Below, piece by piece: positions 17,242 through 26,010 of a DNA stretch of 38,987 nt. A model generated the notes under the pieces. That model was not told where the DNA came from. It saw only the letters and a program-made list of their open reading frames with translations, and ran no database searches. Origin of the DNA: an uncultured Clostridia bacterium (GTDB taxonomy: Bacteria; Bacillota; Clostridia; Oscillospirales; Ruminococcaceae); contig CANQOJ010000002.1 in the NCBI GenBank assembly GCA_947625455.1, forward strand, positions 1 to 38,987, read 5' to 3'. Every line of letters begins with the position of its first letter. Within the stretch, counting starts at the first letter, position 1. A program made the translations under genes and the position numbers.

Positions 17242-17667
17242 TTAAAATTCCTCGGCGTCAATTTTTGAGATTTCCTGCTCCGCTTTCTTAACAAAGCTGT
17301 CAACGAGATTGATATACTCATTCTTGATAGCGTCGAAATATAGTTCAATGTTTTCATTCCGATAATCGTGAGTTGTATTGTTTCGGTCAATCATCATTTT
17401 CTTCCAACGTGTACTGTCGATAAGTCCGACTTCAAAACTCACCGCAAGCGTTCTCGCAGGACCTTTAACCGTCTGATCGTCATTTGAATAACCGTAAACT
17501 GCCGTCAGCAACTCGTTCATCAGTTTCCAACATTCTTCAAACAGATTGTTGAACACAAACGCCGCCGCTAATGCCGCAACTCTGCTGTATTTGTCATCTG
17601 TTATCTGCTTGAGTTCCGCAATTGTTTCCTTAATTGCTTTCAAGCGTTCAACGTAATTGTATGACAT
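17242..17667 (-). CDS. HEPN / nucleotidyltransferase substrate-binding (HI0074-like) protein
   Basis: MSYNYVERLKAIKETIAELKQ start at 17667; RNNTTHDY is an RX4H HEPN motif; overlaps the MNT ORF by 20 nt. Confidence 0.85.
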   Translation of the reverse strand: MSYNYVERLKAIKETIAELKQITDDKYSRVAALAAAFVFNNLFEECWKLMNELLTAVYGYSNDDQTVKGPARTLAVSFEVGLIDSTRWKKMMIDRNNTTHDYRNENIELYFDAIKNEYINLVDSFVKKAEQEISKIDAEEF

Positions 17668-17947
17668 CTCCCAACTTCTCCTTATCAAATTTAAACCCCG
17701 AATAATTTACATTATGCACATCAAACCTGCGTATAGTATCAATGCTTTCAAGCCTTTCGACAATCTCGAAATACTCGTCTATCCCGCAGTCTATCATAAT
17801 GTCTATATCGCTGAAACGGTTGTAATTCCCTTTAGCATATGAGCCGAAAATAAACGCGCTTTTTATTGTCGGGAAAGAGGACATCACCGCTTTGATGTTT
17901 TCAATCACGGCTTTTCGGTCGTCTGTTATGTTGTTAATTTCTGACAT
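17648..17947 (-). CDS. Minimal nucleotidyltransferase (MNT) domain protein
   Basis: AFIFGSYAKGNYNRFSDIDIMID, the GSxAxGxxxxxSDxDxxx motif. Confidence 0.9.
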   Translation of the reverse strand: MSEINNITDDRKAVIENIKAVMSSFPTIKSAFIFGSYAKGNYNRFSDIDIMIDCGIDEYFEIVERLESIDTIRRFDVHNVNYSGFKFDKEKLGDVIQLR

Positions 17948-17976
17948 TTTGTGTTCCTTTCTCTTATTTTAAAATG

Positions 17977-18309
17977 CTAATCGCTGAACCACGAGCCGTT
18001 GTATTTCTTCTGCGCCCTGTTTCCTATCAAAAAACAAACAGCAAAACCAACGCCGAACAATATCCACCCAAACTCGGCGCGTAAAATAAGGTCAACAATT
18101 CCGACAAGGCAGATGCAAATGCCCAAAATCACCATTCCCACGCCCCAAAGCGTTGTGTACGGCTTTATGTCCTCGGTTTTTACGTTTTTACAGTGATAAT
18201 CATGTATCAGCCGTATTTTCTGCTTTTTCCACAGAAATACCCCGACCGCGATACACAAAACGCCAATCGGCAAAGTAATTATCATTTCAACTATTCCTGC
18301 GGCATACAT
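17977..18309 (-). CDS. DUF3784-like membrane protein
   Basis: LIHDYHCKNVKTEDIKPYTTLWGVGMVILGICICLVGIVDL; ORF extends to 18381 but MYAAGIVEM at 18309 is a more plausible start. Confidence 0.7.
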   Translation of the reverse strand: MYAAGIVEMIITLPIGVLCIAVGVFLWKKQKIRLIHDYHCKNVKTEDIKPYTTLWGVGMVILGICICLVGIVDLILRAEFGWILFGVGFAVCFLIGNRAQKKYNGSWFSD

Positions 18310-18433
18310 TTTATTCACCCTCCCAACAGCACAGCGAGGTTTTAGATTTAAGGCGGGCGCAATGATGAACATTCCCGCCAAGACGTTCAGCTTTTTCGGT
18401 TAAGCTGTACCGTCGCATTAACCGTTCATATTT

Positions 18434-18763
18434 TTAATTAAGTCCGCTCACGGCAATCAAAAACATTGTTAAAACAAGCGCGATTTTCCCTATAATAAAC
18501 CACCTGCGGGCATGGCGAAACTGTTTCTCCGTGCAGTTTTCGGGACACGAAAAAACGTTGGTATGCTGTGGCGATACAGAGCAAAGCGTACATATGCCGT
18601 AGATAATGACCGTCAAAATCAACATTATTATTGCCTCGCCCGATATTTTCCCAAGCGCAAACATCAAAATATATCCCGCGACAGCGCACGCCGTGACAAT
18701 AATCGCCGCTATCTCAGCGAACTTTTCACCTTTAGTGTAAATCAGCTTTTCATTAGCGTTCAT
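18434..18763 (-). CDS. Small membrane protein
   Basis: MNANEKLIYTKGEKFAEIAAIIVTACAVAGYILMFALGK with aaagga RBS; several TM segments. ORF extends to 18799. Confidence 0.65.
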   Translation of the reverse strand: MNANEKLIYTKGEKFAEIAAIIVTACAVAGYILMFALGKISGEAIIMLILTVIIYGICTLCSVSPQHTNVFSCPENCTEKQFRHARRWFIIGKIALVLTMFLIAVSGLN

Positions 18764-18897
18764 AACGGTTATCCTTTCATCTTTGCAGTTAAGCCGCACC
18801 GCTTGTTATTATAACGTTCAACTTTGCGAAGTCAGCTCACTTTTTATTATTGCAGCAAAGCCTTTCGTTCAAGCTGCACGTCAAACTGACCGCCGTT

Positions 18898-19704
18898 TCA
18901 GACGTTCATGTACTTATTCAAAAACTCAATTGAAAGCGGAATCCAGCGCCTTACGGTAGGGCGCTGATAGTTTTCGTTGCCCGCTACTTTATCGCAGGTA
19001 GCTATTCCGTGAGGTCCCTCGTCGAACATGTGAAACTCCACGGGAACTTTGTTTGAAATGCACGCTTTCGCCATAACAAGCGAGTTGTGCGCCGAAACGC
19101 TCTCGTCTGTTGCCGTACACCATATAAAAACGGGCGGTGTTTTTGGAGTAACGCGGTTTTCAAGCGACAATCTCGATAAATCCGAACGGTTCATTTCTTC
19201 TCCGAGCAGGGTTTTAAAACTGCCCTCATGCGGCGCGGTAACGCCGCTTATGACGGGATAGCATAAAACAGCCGCATTCGGGCGCAGTTCTTCCGAAGTA
19301 CATTCAAGCGTTTTTACAACAAAGCTGTCGTTCCACATTGTCGCAAGACAGCCCGCAAGATGACCGCCTGCCGAAAATCCCAGCACGGCAATTTTATTCG
19401 GATCAATCTTGAACTCCTCCGCCCTCATGCGTATTTTCAAGAACGTATACGCCGCGTCCAGAAGCGGCGCAGGAAACCGCGCGTTTACCGAATACGTCAC
19501 AACAAACGCCGTATAACCCGCCGCGAGATACTGAAACGCCACAGGCTCGCTTTCCCTCTCCGATATGTGATTATACCCGCCGCCGGGGAAAATAACCACT
19601 GACGGACGCTTTTCGGTGTACGCGTTGCCCGAAATCCCGTCGGGGAGATAAGCCTTTACAAACGCGGTCTTTTCCGCGTTTATTGAAAACGTCTTTACTG
19701 TCAT
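18898..19704 (-). CDS. Alpha/beta hydrolase (acetyl esterase-like)
   Basis: VVIFPGGGYNHISERE, AVLGFSAGGHLAGCLA, catalytic-like FDEGPHGIA. Confidence 0.9.
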   Translation of the reverse strand: MTVKTFSINAEKTAFVKAYLPDGISGNAYTEKRPSVVIFPGGGYNHISERESEPVAFQYLAAGYTAFVVTYSVNARFPAPLLDAAYTFLKIRMRAEEFKIDPNKIAVLGFSAGGHLAGCLATMWNDSFVVKTLECTSEELRPNAAVLCYPVISGVTAPHEGSFKTLLGEEMNRSDLSRLSLENRVTPKTPPVFIWCTATDESVSAHNSLVMAKACISNKVPVEFHMFDEGPHGIATCDKVAGNENYQRPTVRRWIPLSIEFLNKYMNV

Positions 19705-19790
19705 AATATAACCCGCCTTTCAAAATTTCGCTGTTTTTCGACATTAAACAGCAAAAAAAATTTCCTATGTCTGCCAATATCAAAAAAACG

Positions 19791-21128
19791 TTACTTGTTT
19801 TTCTTTACCTTTTCTCTGAATTTATGCCATTTTTCGCGGTTCTTCTCGTTGGTTTTGCGTATGCCCGCGGGAATACTGCGGAAACGCTGGATACTGTCGG
19901 TTATGTTGTCTATAGCCGAGAAAAATTCCTCCTGTATAACGCCCTCTCTGCGCTGAGTTTGTCCGCTCATACAGCGTTCAATCACGGCGGGATAACGGTC
20001 AAACGCGCGTTTTACTGCGGTTTCCCAGGAAATGTAAACCTCGTTCATTGCGTTTTCGCCTATCTCGCGCAGTTTCTCGCGGTTTGCCGCAGCAAATTCG
20101 AGTTTTTTCGCCATATCAACAGCGTCAGCCTTGCAGATAATGCCTGTTCTCCCGTCGGTTATGCCCTCCGCCGCGCAGCTGCCCTCAAGCAAAACCGAGC
20201 CGACTCCGCACGCCGCCGCTTCCCTTACGACAATGCCGTTTGTGTCATATTCCGACGGGAACAAAAACAACTCCCCCGCAGTATAGAATACCCTCAACTC
20301 CTCGCGGTCGTATACTGCTCCCGTAAAAATGCACTTATCGGAAAGTCCTAATTCCTCGGCATATTTTTCCATTTCATCGCGCTCTTGCCCGTCGCCTACA
20401 AACATCATTCTGAAATCAATATGCTTTTCGTCAAGGATTTTCAGCGAGTCAAGTATAAGCTTTATCCCCTTATACCACATGAGCCTGCCCACAAACAAGA
20501 ACAACACCGTATCATCGGGAATGTCAAATGCGCTCCTCAACGCATACGCCTCGTCGCTGTCCGCTCTGCCTCTCGGGAAATCAACGCCGTTTTCCATGAC
20601 GTAAATCTCGCCCTCGTAGCCTATTGAGCGCAGATTTTCACCCGCTCCCTTGCTTACCGTCCATACCTCATCGCAGGCGGAGATATTGTTCACAACGAAC
20701 TTTATAACCCTGTCCGCCATAAGTTTATTCGGTATGGCGTGATAGATGTCTATATCAAACTTTGTATGATATGTAAACACTATCGGAATGTTGTTCTTTT
20801 CGCGGAGTACTCTCGCCATGACGGTAGACGCAAACGGGCAGTGGCTGTGTATAATGCTCGGCTCGCCCATTGTAAGAGCGTTTAGTTTACTGCTCGAAAA
20901 CGGGTAGCCCATTCTGTAGCCCCATATCTTCTGGGTATTTATGCTCCTGTAACGAATAACGTCAAACGGATAATCGTCAACAACCCCCGGATATTCGGGA
21001 GTTACCACTGTTGCACGTCCGAGTCCGTTTGAGATGATGTTCGCGTAATTTACGACAGCGTTAGCAACCCCGTCAATAATAGGCGGGAAAGAGTCGTTCA
21101 TAAGGCAGACGCCGAGTTTGTCATCCAT
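19791..21128 (-). CDS. Glycosyltransferase family 4 protein
   Basis: GVCLMNDSFPPIIDGVANAV, FLFVGRLMWYKGIKLIL, LFLFPSEYDTNGIVVREAAACG. Confidence 0.93.
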   Translation of the reverse strand: MDDKLGVCLMNDSFPPIIDGVANAVVNYANIISNGLGRATVVTPEYPGVVDDYPFDVIRYRSINTQKIWGYRMGYPFSSSKLNALTMGEPSIIHSHCPFASTVMARVLREKNNIPIVFTYHTKFDIDIYHAIPNKLMADRVIKFVVNNISACDEVWTVSKGAGENLRSIGYEGEIYVMENGVDFPRGRADSDEAYALRSAFDIPDDTVLFLFVGRLMWYKGIKLILDSLKILDEKHIDFRMMFVGDGQERDEMEKYAEELGLSDKCIFTGAVYDREELRVFYTAGELFLFPSEYDTNGIVVREAAACGVGSVLLEGSCAAEGITDGRTGIICKADAVDMAKKLEFAAANREKLREIGENAMNEVYISWETAVKRAFDRYPAVIERCMSGQTQRREGVIQEEFFSAIDNITDSIQRFRSIPAGIRKTNEKNREKWHKFREKVKKNK

Positions 21129-21223
21129 TTTATATCGACCTCTTGTATTTTAATATATATATTATTATTCTACCATATTTTTGCTGAAATTTCAAGAGGT
21201 TTAATGCAAATTGTACAAAGGAT

Positions 21224-21865
21224 TCAAGCAAGCTGTTTTCGCATTTTTTCGAGTATCTTCCGTTCTTTTCTTGAAACGCTTACCTGTGAAATGCCGAGAA
21301 TTTTTGCGGTTTCGGTCTGGGATTTATTGCAGAAATATCTTAAGGTTATAAGCGCACGCTCGCTTTTTTCCAGAGAACTCAGGCACTGTTCAAGCGCAAG
21401 CCTGTCAATCAGCCTGTTTTCACAGCTCTCCTCGGCAACGTCAATTTCACTTCCGTCCTCCTCGCAAGTGAGCGATACGGCGGGGAGCATTGCCGATACC
21501 GCTTCCGCAACGTCGCTTTCGTCAACTCCGAGTTTCTCTGCAATTTCGCTTACGGTCGGCTCTTTACCGTCTTTAGACAATTCCTCGCGCACCTTTGCGA
21601 CTTTCAGCGAAAGTTCTTTAATTGAACGGCTGATTTTAACCGCTCCGCTGTCGCGGAAAAGGCGCTTTATCTCGCCCAATATAACGGGTACGGCATATGT
21701 TGAAAAACACAAGCCTCTTTGTTCGTCAAAATTTGCGCACGCTTTTACAAGTCCCACACACCCCGCCGAATACAGCTCTTCGTATTCTATCCCGCGCCCG
21801 CGAAATCGGTTTGCAAGAGAATGAACGAGCGGGAGATTTGCTTTTACAAACTCGTCATTGTTCAT
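21224..21865 (-). CDS. sigF: RNA polymerase sporulation sigma factor F
   Basis: LPLVHSLANRFRGRGIEYEELYSAGCVGLVKA, TYAVPVILGEIKRLFRDSG, C-terminal sigma-70 region 4; start MNNDEFVKANLP at 21865, overlapping the spoIIAB end. Confidence 0.93.
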   Translation of the reverse strand: MNNDEFVKANLPLVHSLANRFRGRGIEYEELYSAGCVGLVKACANFDEQRGLCFSTYAVPVILGEIKRLFRDSGAVKISRSIKELSLKVAKVREELSKDGKEPTVSEIAEKLGVDESDVAEAVSAMLPAVSLTCEEDGSEIDVAEESCENRLIDRLALEQCLSSLEKSERALITLRYFCNKSQTETAKILGISQVSVSRKERKILEKMRKQLA

Positions 21866-22319
21866 TTTCGTATGTAGTAAGCTGTTTTTCAAGAGTGACT
21901 GACGTGCCTTTGCCTTTTGCGGAACGAACTTTTACATTGTCCATAAAGCTTGACATAACCGTAAAGCCTAAACCCGAACGTTCTTCGCTTTCGGGCGCGG
22001 TGGTAAATTCGGGTTTCATGGCTTGCTGTATATCTTCAATACCTTTGCCCCTGTCCTTTATTATTATCCGCAGAAATCCTCCGCTGTAAAGCCTTAGCGT
22101 CATCTCAACAATTCGCCTGCCTGCGTCCTCCTCGTCTCTGTAGGCATGAACAACCGCATTTGTCACCGCTTCCGACACCGCTATCTTTACCGCCGCTATA
22201 TCCGACGCAGCGGGATCGCACTGCGCCGCAAATGCCGCGGCAACAGAGCGCGAAAAACTCTCGTTTCTTGAAAGCGCGGGAAAACGCAAAGTACATTCGT
22301 TTATAAGTTTTCGTTTCAT
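21855..22319 (-). CDS. spoIIAB: Anti-sigma F factor
   Basis: SEAVTNAVVHAYRDE, IIIKDRGKGIEDIQQAMKPEFTTAPESEERSGLGFTVMSSFMD; located between SpoIIAA and SigF. Confidence 0.94.
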   Translation of the reverse strand: MKRKLINECTLRFPALSRNESFSRSVAAAFAAQCDPAASDIAAVKIAVSEAVTNAVVHAYRDEEDAGRRIVEMTLRLYSGGFLRIIIKDRGKGIEDIQQAMKPEFTTAPESEERSGLGFTVMSSFMDNVKVRSAKGKGTSVTLEKQLTTYENEQ

Positions 22320-22335
22320 TTCTTTAGTTTGCTCC

Positions 22336-22668
22336 TTAAAGAGTTGAATAGTCGCGCTTTTCGCTGTTGACTATCACATATGACAGTCCCGAAAAGCGTA
22401 TCATGTCGGCAATTTCCTTTTTGGCGTTTTTTACCAGTAATTCACCGCCTACTGCCTTTACCGCTTTTAATCTTCCGAGAATAAGTCCCACGCCCGAACT
22501 GTCCATAAACCCGACTTCAGCCATGTCGATTATCAGAAGTTCAGGTCTTGAACTCGCTATAACCTCGTCTATGCTTACTCTCAATTCCCTCGCGGCATGG
22601 TGGTCAATGTCGCCCGAAATTGACGCTGTTATCCTCCGCCCGTCATTGTAAATCTTAAGCAATTTCAT
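22336..22668 (-). CDS. spoIIAA: Anti-sigma F factor antagonist (STAS domain)
   Basis: GDIDHHAARELRVSIDEVI, IIDMAEVGFMDSSGVGLILGRLK with the phosphorylatable Ser context DSSG. Confidence 0.93.
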   Translation of the reverse strand: MKLLKIYNDGRRITASISGDIDHHAARELRVSIDEVIASSRPELLIIDMAEVGFMDSSGVGLILGRLKAVKAVGGELLVKNAKKEIADMIRFSGLSYVIVNSEKRDYSTL

Positions 22669-23053
22669 TCCCCCTTGAAACACTTTTCAAAGCGTTTTCC
22701 ACATTCTTTACTCCATATATACGATATACGGCGCGCGGTCAGCGGAAAAGAAACCTTATCTTTCTGAAGCTTGTCCATTTATGTACTTACCGCAGGCGTA
22801 ATACGGAAAAGTTATGTTTCCCCGTTACCGAAAACAATAGAACATCAACCGAAAGAACAGGTTACATTCTTATTATATCAAGGCTTGGGTGAAAATTTTG
22901 ACGATATGCGCAAGCGAAAAAGCATTTTGTTACGAAGTTTTGGCATTTTCAGGCAAGATTTTAAGATTTGCCGTCATATTTTTAAAACTTGCAAATTTTT
23001 CATAAAATTTTCACAATAACAGCTTATAATTTTCACAATGTGAGGTTATACTT

Positions 23054-23080
23054 AAATTACATTCAAGGAAAGAATGTAAT
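23054..23080. repeat. AT-rich hairpin upstream of spoIIA
   Basis: aattacattc-aaggaaa-gaatgtaatt, perfect 10-bp stem. Confidence 0.7.
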
Positions 23081-23119
23081 TAAATTTGCTAACCACCCTT
23101 TTCATAAATTACCAACCAG

Positions 23120-23160
23120 CATCAGCGCCCTAGGGGTTTAAAACCCCTAGGGCGCTGATG
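23120..23160. repeat. Perfect 41-nt palindrome
   Basis: catcagcgccctaggggttt-a-aaacccctagggcgctgatg; 20-bp arms, one central base. Confidence 0.95.
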
Positions 23161-23166
23161 TACTTA

Positions 23167-23327
23167 CTAGAAGTTAGAGATTAAGAGGCTAGAGGCTAGA
23201 TAAAGGTAGAATTTATCAGATTGTTTTTAAATTAAAACAGCGTAGACCACCAATTGGTCTACGCTGTTTGGGTTTAAAACAATCTGAATAATTCCTTATA
23301 ATCTAGCCTCTTAATCTCTAGTCTCTA
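23167..23327. repeat. Heptamer-arm inverted-repeat element E7 (CTAGAGG-type arms)
   Basis: Left ctagaagttagagattaagaggctagaggctaga; core cagattgttttt...aaacagcgtagacc (23235-23248)...ggtctacgctgttt (23256-23269)...aaaacaatctg; right atctagcctcttaatctctagtctctag. Confidence 0.92.
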
Positions 23328-23900
23328 GTTTTTAGCCATTAGCTCTTTTCCTGCATTCCATGCTTTTCCGACTTGTTCGCCCGAAATATAATAGCCGTTT
23401 TGGAACTGGTCGAAAATAAGCGCGTTAAGTTTGCCAGCGTCAATCTTACCGTTTTCGGAAAGCACGGTTTCTTCCGCCGCGGTATTTACTATCTTGCCGA
23501 CAATGCAGTACATGCTCTCCGTTTTAACAACTTCCGCAAGTTCGCACTCCATAACCACAGGAAATTCCTCGATAACAGGCGCGTCAACAAATCCGCTCTT
23601 AACCGCCTTACAGCCCGACTTTTCAAACTTGTCGGGCATTGTGTTTCCGCTCGCTATGCCAAAAAAGTCAGCGGGTTTTATATGCTCTTTGTCGGCAAGG
23701 CTTACGGTAAACGCTTTGCGTTTAAGCAAATTCTGCGTTGTCTTATGGTCCTCGTCAATGAACAGCGCGATTTTATCCATGGCGCATATCATGCCCCATG
23801 CGGCGTTCATAACGTTTACCTTGTCGTTTTCTCCGTATGCCGCAACCATAAGCACGGGCATAGGATAAACTGCGGGTATTGCTCCTAAATTCTTCTTCAT
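23325..23900 (-). CDS. Flavin reductase family protein
   Basis: YPMPVLMVAAYGENDKVNVMNAAWGMICAMDKIALFIDEDHKTTQNLLKRKAFTVSLAD. Confidence 0.88.
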   Translation of the reverse strand: MKKNLGAIPAVYPMPVLMVAAYGENDKVNVMNAAWGMICAMDKIALFIDEDHKTTQNLLKRKAFTVSLADKEHIKPADFFGIASGNTMPDKFEKSGCKAVKSGFVDAPVIEEFPVVMECELAEVVKTESMYCIVGKIVNTAAEETVLSENGKIDAGKLNALIFDQFQNGYYISGEQVGKAWNAGKELMAKN

Positions 23901-23920
23901 AATAAATCCTCCCTTTATTT

Positions 23921-24709
23921 TTACAGTTTTACAAACTCCGCTTTCCTTTGTCTGAAAACCGTATAATAGCTAAATCCTGCGTATTTCAAAGCTTCCTCCG
24001 CTTTGTCAAAGTCAGCTGCAACGCGCGTTCTGTCATGCGCGTCAGAACCTACGGTTACTATCTCACCGCCAAGTTCTCTGTAACGCGACAATATAAACCC
24101 GTTCGGGTGGACATAACCTAGGGTTTTAAGCCCTGCGGTGTTTACTTCAATGCCTTTTCCCATGCCCACAAGCTTTTTCAGTATTTCATCAATTATCTCG
24201 CGGTAATCTAACGGTTCATAGGCTTTTTCGGGTGAATACCTTACAACATAATCCAGATGCCCGTAAACATCAAAATCCGTAAATTTGTTTATATTTTCTA
24301 GTATGCTTTCAAAGTATCTCAAAATGCCGTTTTTAGTGCCGAACTGCTCGAAATATTCTGGGTAATACGGATCTAAGCCGTTTACAAGGTGAGATGAAGC
24401 AATTATGAAATCAAATCCCTTGTCCTTTATAAACCCGTTCAGCCTGTCCGCAAGATACCCCATTACCCCTAATTCAACCCCGAAAAGCAGTTCTATTTTA
24501 TCCGAAAATTCGGCTTTCAGACGCATCAGTTCGGCTTTATATTTTTCAGCATCAAGGTCAAACTCGTTGTTTGGATAGTCAATGTCGTTGTGTTCGGTTA
24601 TGCAGAGGGTTTTTAATCCCTTTTGTACTGCCGACTTAACCATTTCTAGCGTAGGCTCGTCACTGTCGCCCGAAAAATATGAATGTGTGTGAAAATCAGC
24701 GGTAATCAT
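23921..24709 (-). CDS. PHP-domain phosphatase (histidinol-phosphatase HisK-like)
   Basis: MITADFHTHSYFSGDSDEP, CITEHNDIDYP, VTVGSDAHDRTRV; start at 24709 preferred over 24787. Confidence 0.88.
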   Translation of the reverse strand: MITADFHTHSYFSGDSDEPTLEMVKSAVQKGLKTLCITEHNDIDYPNNEFDLDAEKYKAELMRLKAEFSDKIELLFGVELGVMGYLADRLNGFIKDKGFDFIIASSHLVNGLDPYYPEYFEQFGTKNGILRYFESILENINKFTDFDVYGHLDYVVRYSPEKAYEPLDYREIIDEILKKLVGMGKGIEVNTAGLKTLGYVHPNGFILSRYRELGGEIVTVGSDAHDRTRVAADFDKAEEALKYAGFSYYTVFRQRKAEFVKL

Positions 24710-24722
24710 CTTTCCCTCACTA

Positions 24723-25937
24723 TTATTGTTCAATAGCCGCAAAATAATCACGGTACTCGGCATATTTTGCCTTGTGATTTTGCGCAAGCGCTTTAGGGCT
24801 TATATCGAAATATTTAACGCCCGCTTTGCCGCTTTCATATTTGCCGTTGCTGTAGCGGTAACAATAGCTGTTCCAACCCGAATCCACCCATATAACGCGC
24901 CCGTCTATAACCGCGTAATTCCACTCGTGATATTCAGCTTGCCTTTCGTCGAATGTCATGCTGTTGTTTACGGCGCTTCCGTGAACATTGCAGACCTTTA
25001 TTCCCTGCACCGCCGCCAAAGCAGAGGTCATATTTGAATATCCTCCGCATACGCTTGACGAATTATTAAGCATGTATTCAAGCGTCAGCGTCTCGGCGGG
25101 TACGCCGTCGTCAAATGCTTTAAAGTCATAATAAATGTTTTCCGACACCCACCGAGAAATTGCCCTAAGTTTATCGTAGTCGCTTGAAATGCCGTCGCAT
25201 ATTTTGTTGCTTATCTCGGTTATCTTCGCCATAACCTCTTTCAGCTTTTCCTTGTCGGCATTTACCGCTATATATTCCGCAACTTGATTAAGCGGTTGGT
25301 CTAACGTTTTTTCAACCGCTTTTGTATTTTCCTGTTCAACATCAGTACATTCAACAAACCTTATCTGCCCTTTTTCCGCGTATACTCTTACGCTTCCGCT
25401 CCAGCAGATTTGAACGCTTCCGTATCCCGTGAACAACTGATTTACCTTTGCGGTATAGGTAAATCTTCCGTTTTTGCGCGTGATTGTATGGCTTACGGAA
25501 AATGAACAGGACGGCTGAAAACCGCCCTCTGTTGTTCCCGTTACGGTTATTTCATTTCCGTTTATCGTCACCGTTTTTTCGTTCAGCGGATCAAGTATTA
25601 TCTTATATACGCTGTTTTCATTTTGAGTTGATGAACTTCCCTGTTGTGAACTTTGAGTTGATGAACTCGCGGTTGAGGAACTTTTAACTGATGAACTCGC
25701 GGTTGAGGAACTTTGAGCTGATGAACTCGCGGTTGACGAACTTTGAACTGATGAACTCTCGGTTGATGTACTTTCAATTGACGAACTCTCAACTGATGAA
25801 CTCTCGGTTGATGAACTTTGACTCAATTCATCATAATTACTGAAGCTGAATTTCGGCGGTTCAATTTCGGAAGAATTGTCACAGCCCGAAATCACAAATA
25901 TTGCCATTACAACAGCCAACAGCCGTTTCTTATGCAT
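24723..25937 (-). CDS. Transglutaminase-like lipoprotein with serine-rich repeat linker
   Basis: Lipobox FVISGC; (SSSTE/SSVES)n linker; SDYDKLRAISRWVSENIYYD, SVCGGYSNMTSALAAVQGIKVCNVHG, HEWNYAVIDGRVIWVDSGW Cys-His-Asp triad. Confidence 0.88.
   Translation of the reverse strand: MHKKRLLAVVMAIFVISGCDNSSEIEPPKFSFSNYDELSQSSSTESSSVESSSIESTSTESSSVQSSSTASSSAQSSSTASSSVKSSSTASSSTQSSQQGSSSTQNENSVYKIILDPLNEKTVTINGNEITVTGTTEGGFQPSCSFSVSHTITRKNGRFTYTAKVNQLFTGYGSVQICWSGSVRVYAEKGQIRFVECTDVEQENTKAVEKTLDQPLNQVAEYIAVNADKEKLKEVMAKITEISNKICDGISSDYDKLRAISRWVSENIYYDFKAFDDGVPAETLTLEYMLNNSSSVCGGYSNMTSALAAVQGIKVCNVHGSAVNNSMTFDERQAEYHEWNYAVIDGRVIWVDSGWNSYCYRYSNGKYESGKAGVKYFDISPKALAQNHKAKYAEYRDYFAAIEQ
25628..25822. 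repeat. In-frame serine-rich coding tandem repeat (15/30-bp units)
   Basis: Repeated ctttgagttgatgaactcgcggttgaggaa units encoding SSSTASSSxQ. Confidence 0.85.
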
Positions 25938-26010
25938 ATAAAACACCTCAAATATTACACTGCGCAAAAATTGCGCACAATCAGTTTCTCTTGCACGCAA
26001 TTTTCACTGT

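Noticed and set aside
22771-23019. 82-aa plus-strand ORF upstream of spoIIA
   Set aside because: No ribosome-binding site or recognisable family; likely chance ORF in the intergenic region.
25628-25822. Regular repeats with similar spacing, considered as a CRISPR array
   Set aside because: Units are 15/30 bp, contiguous without unique spacers, and read in frame as a serine-rich linker.
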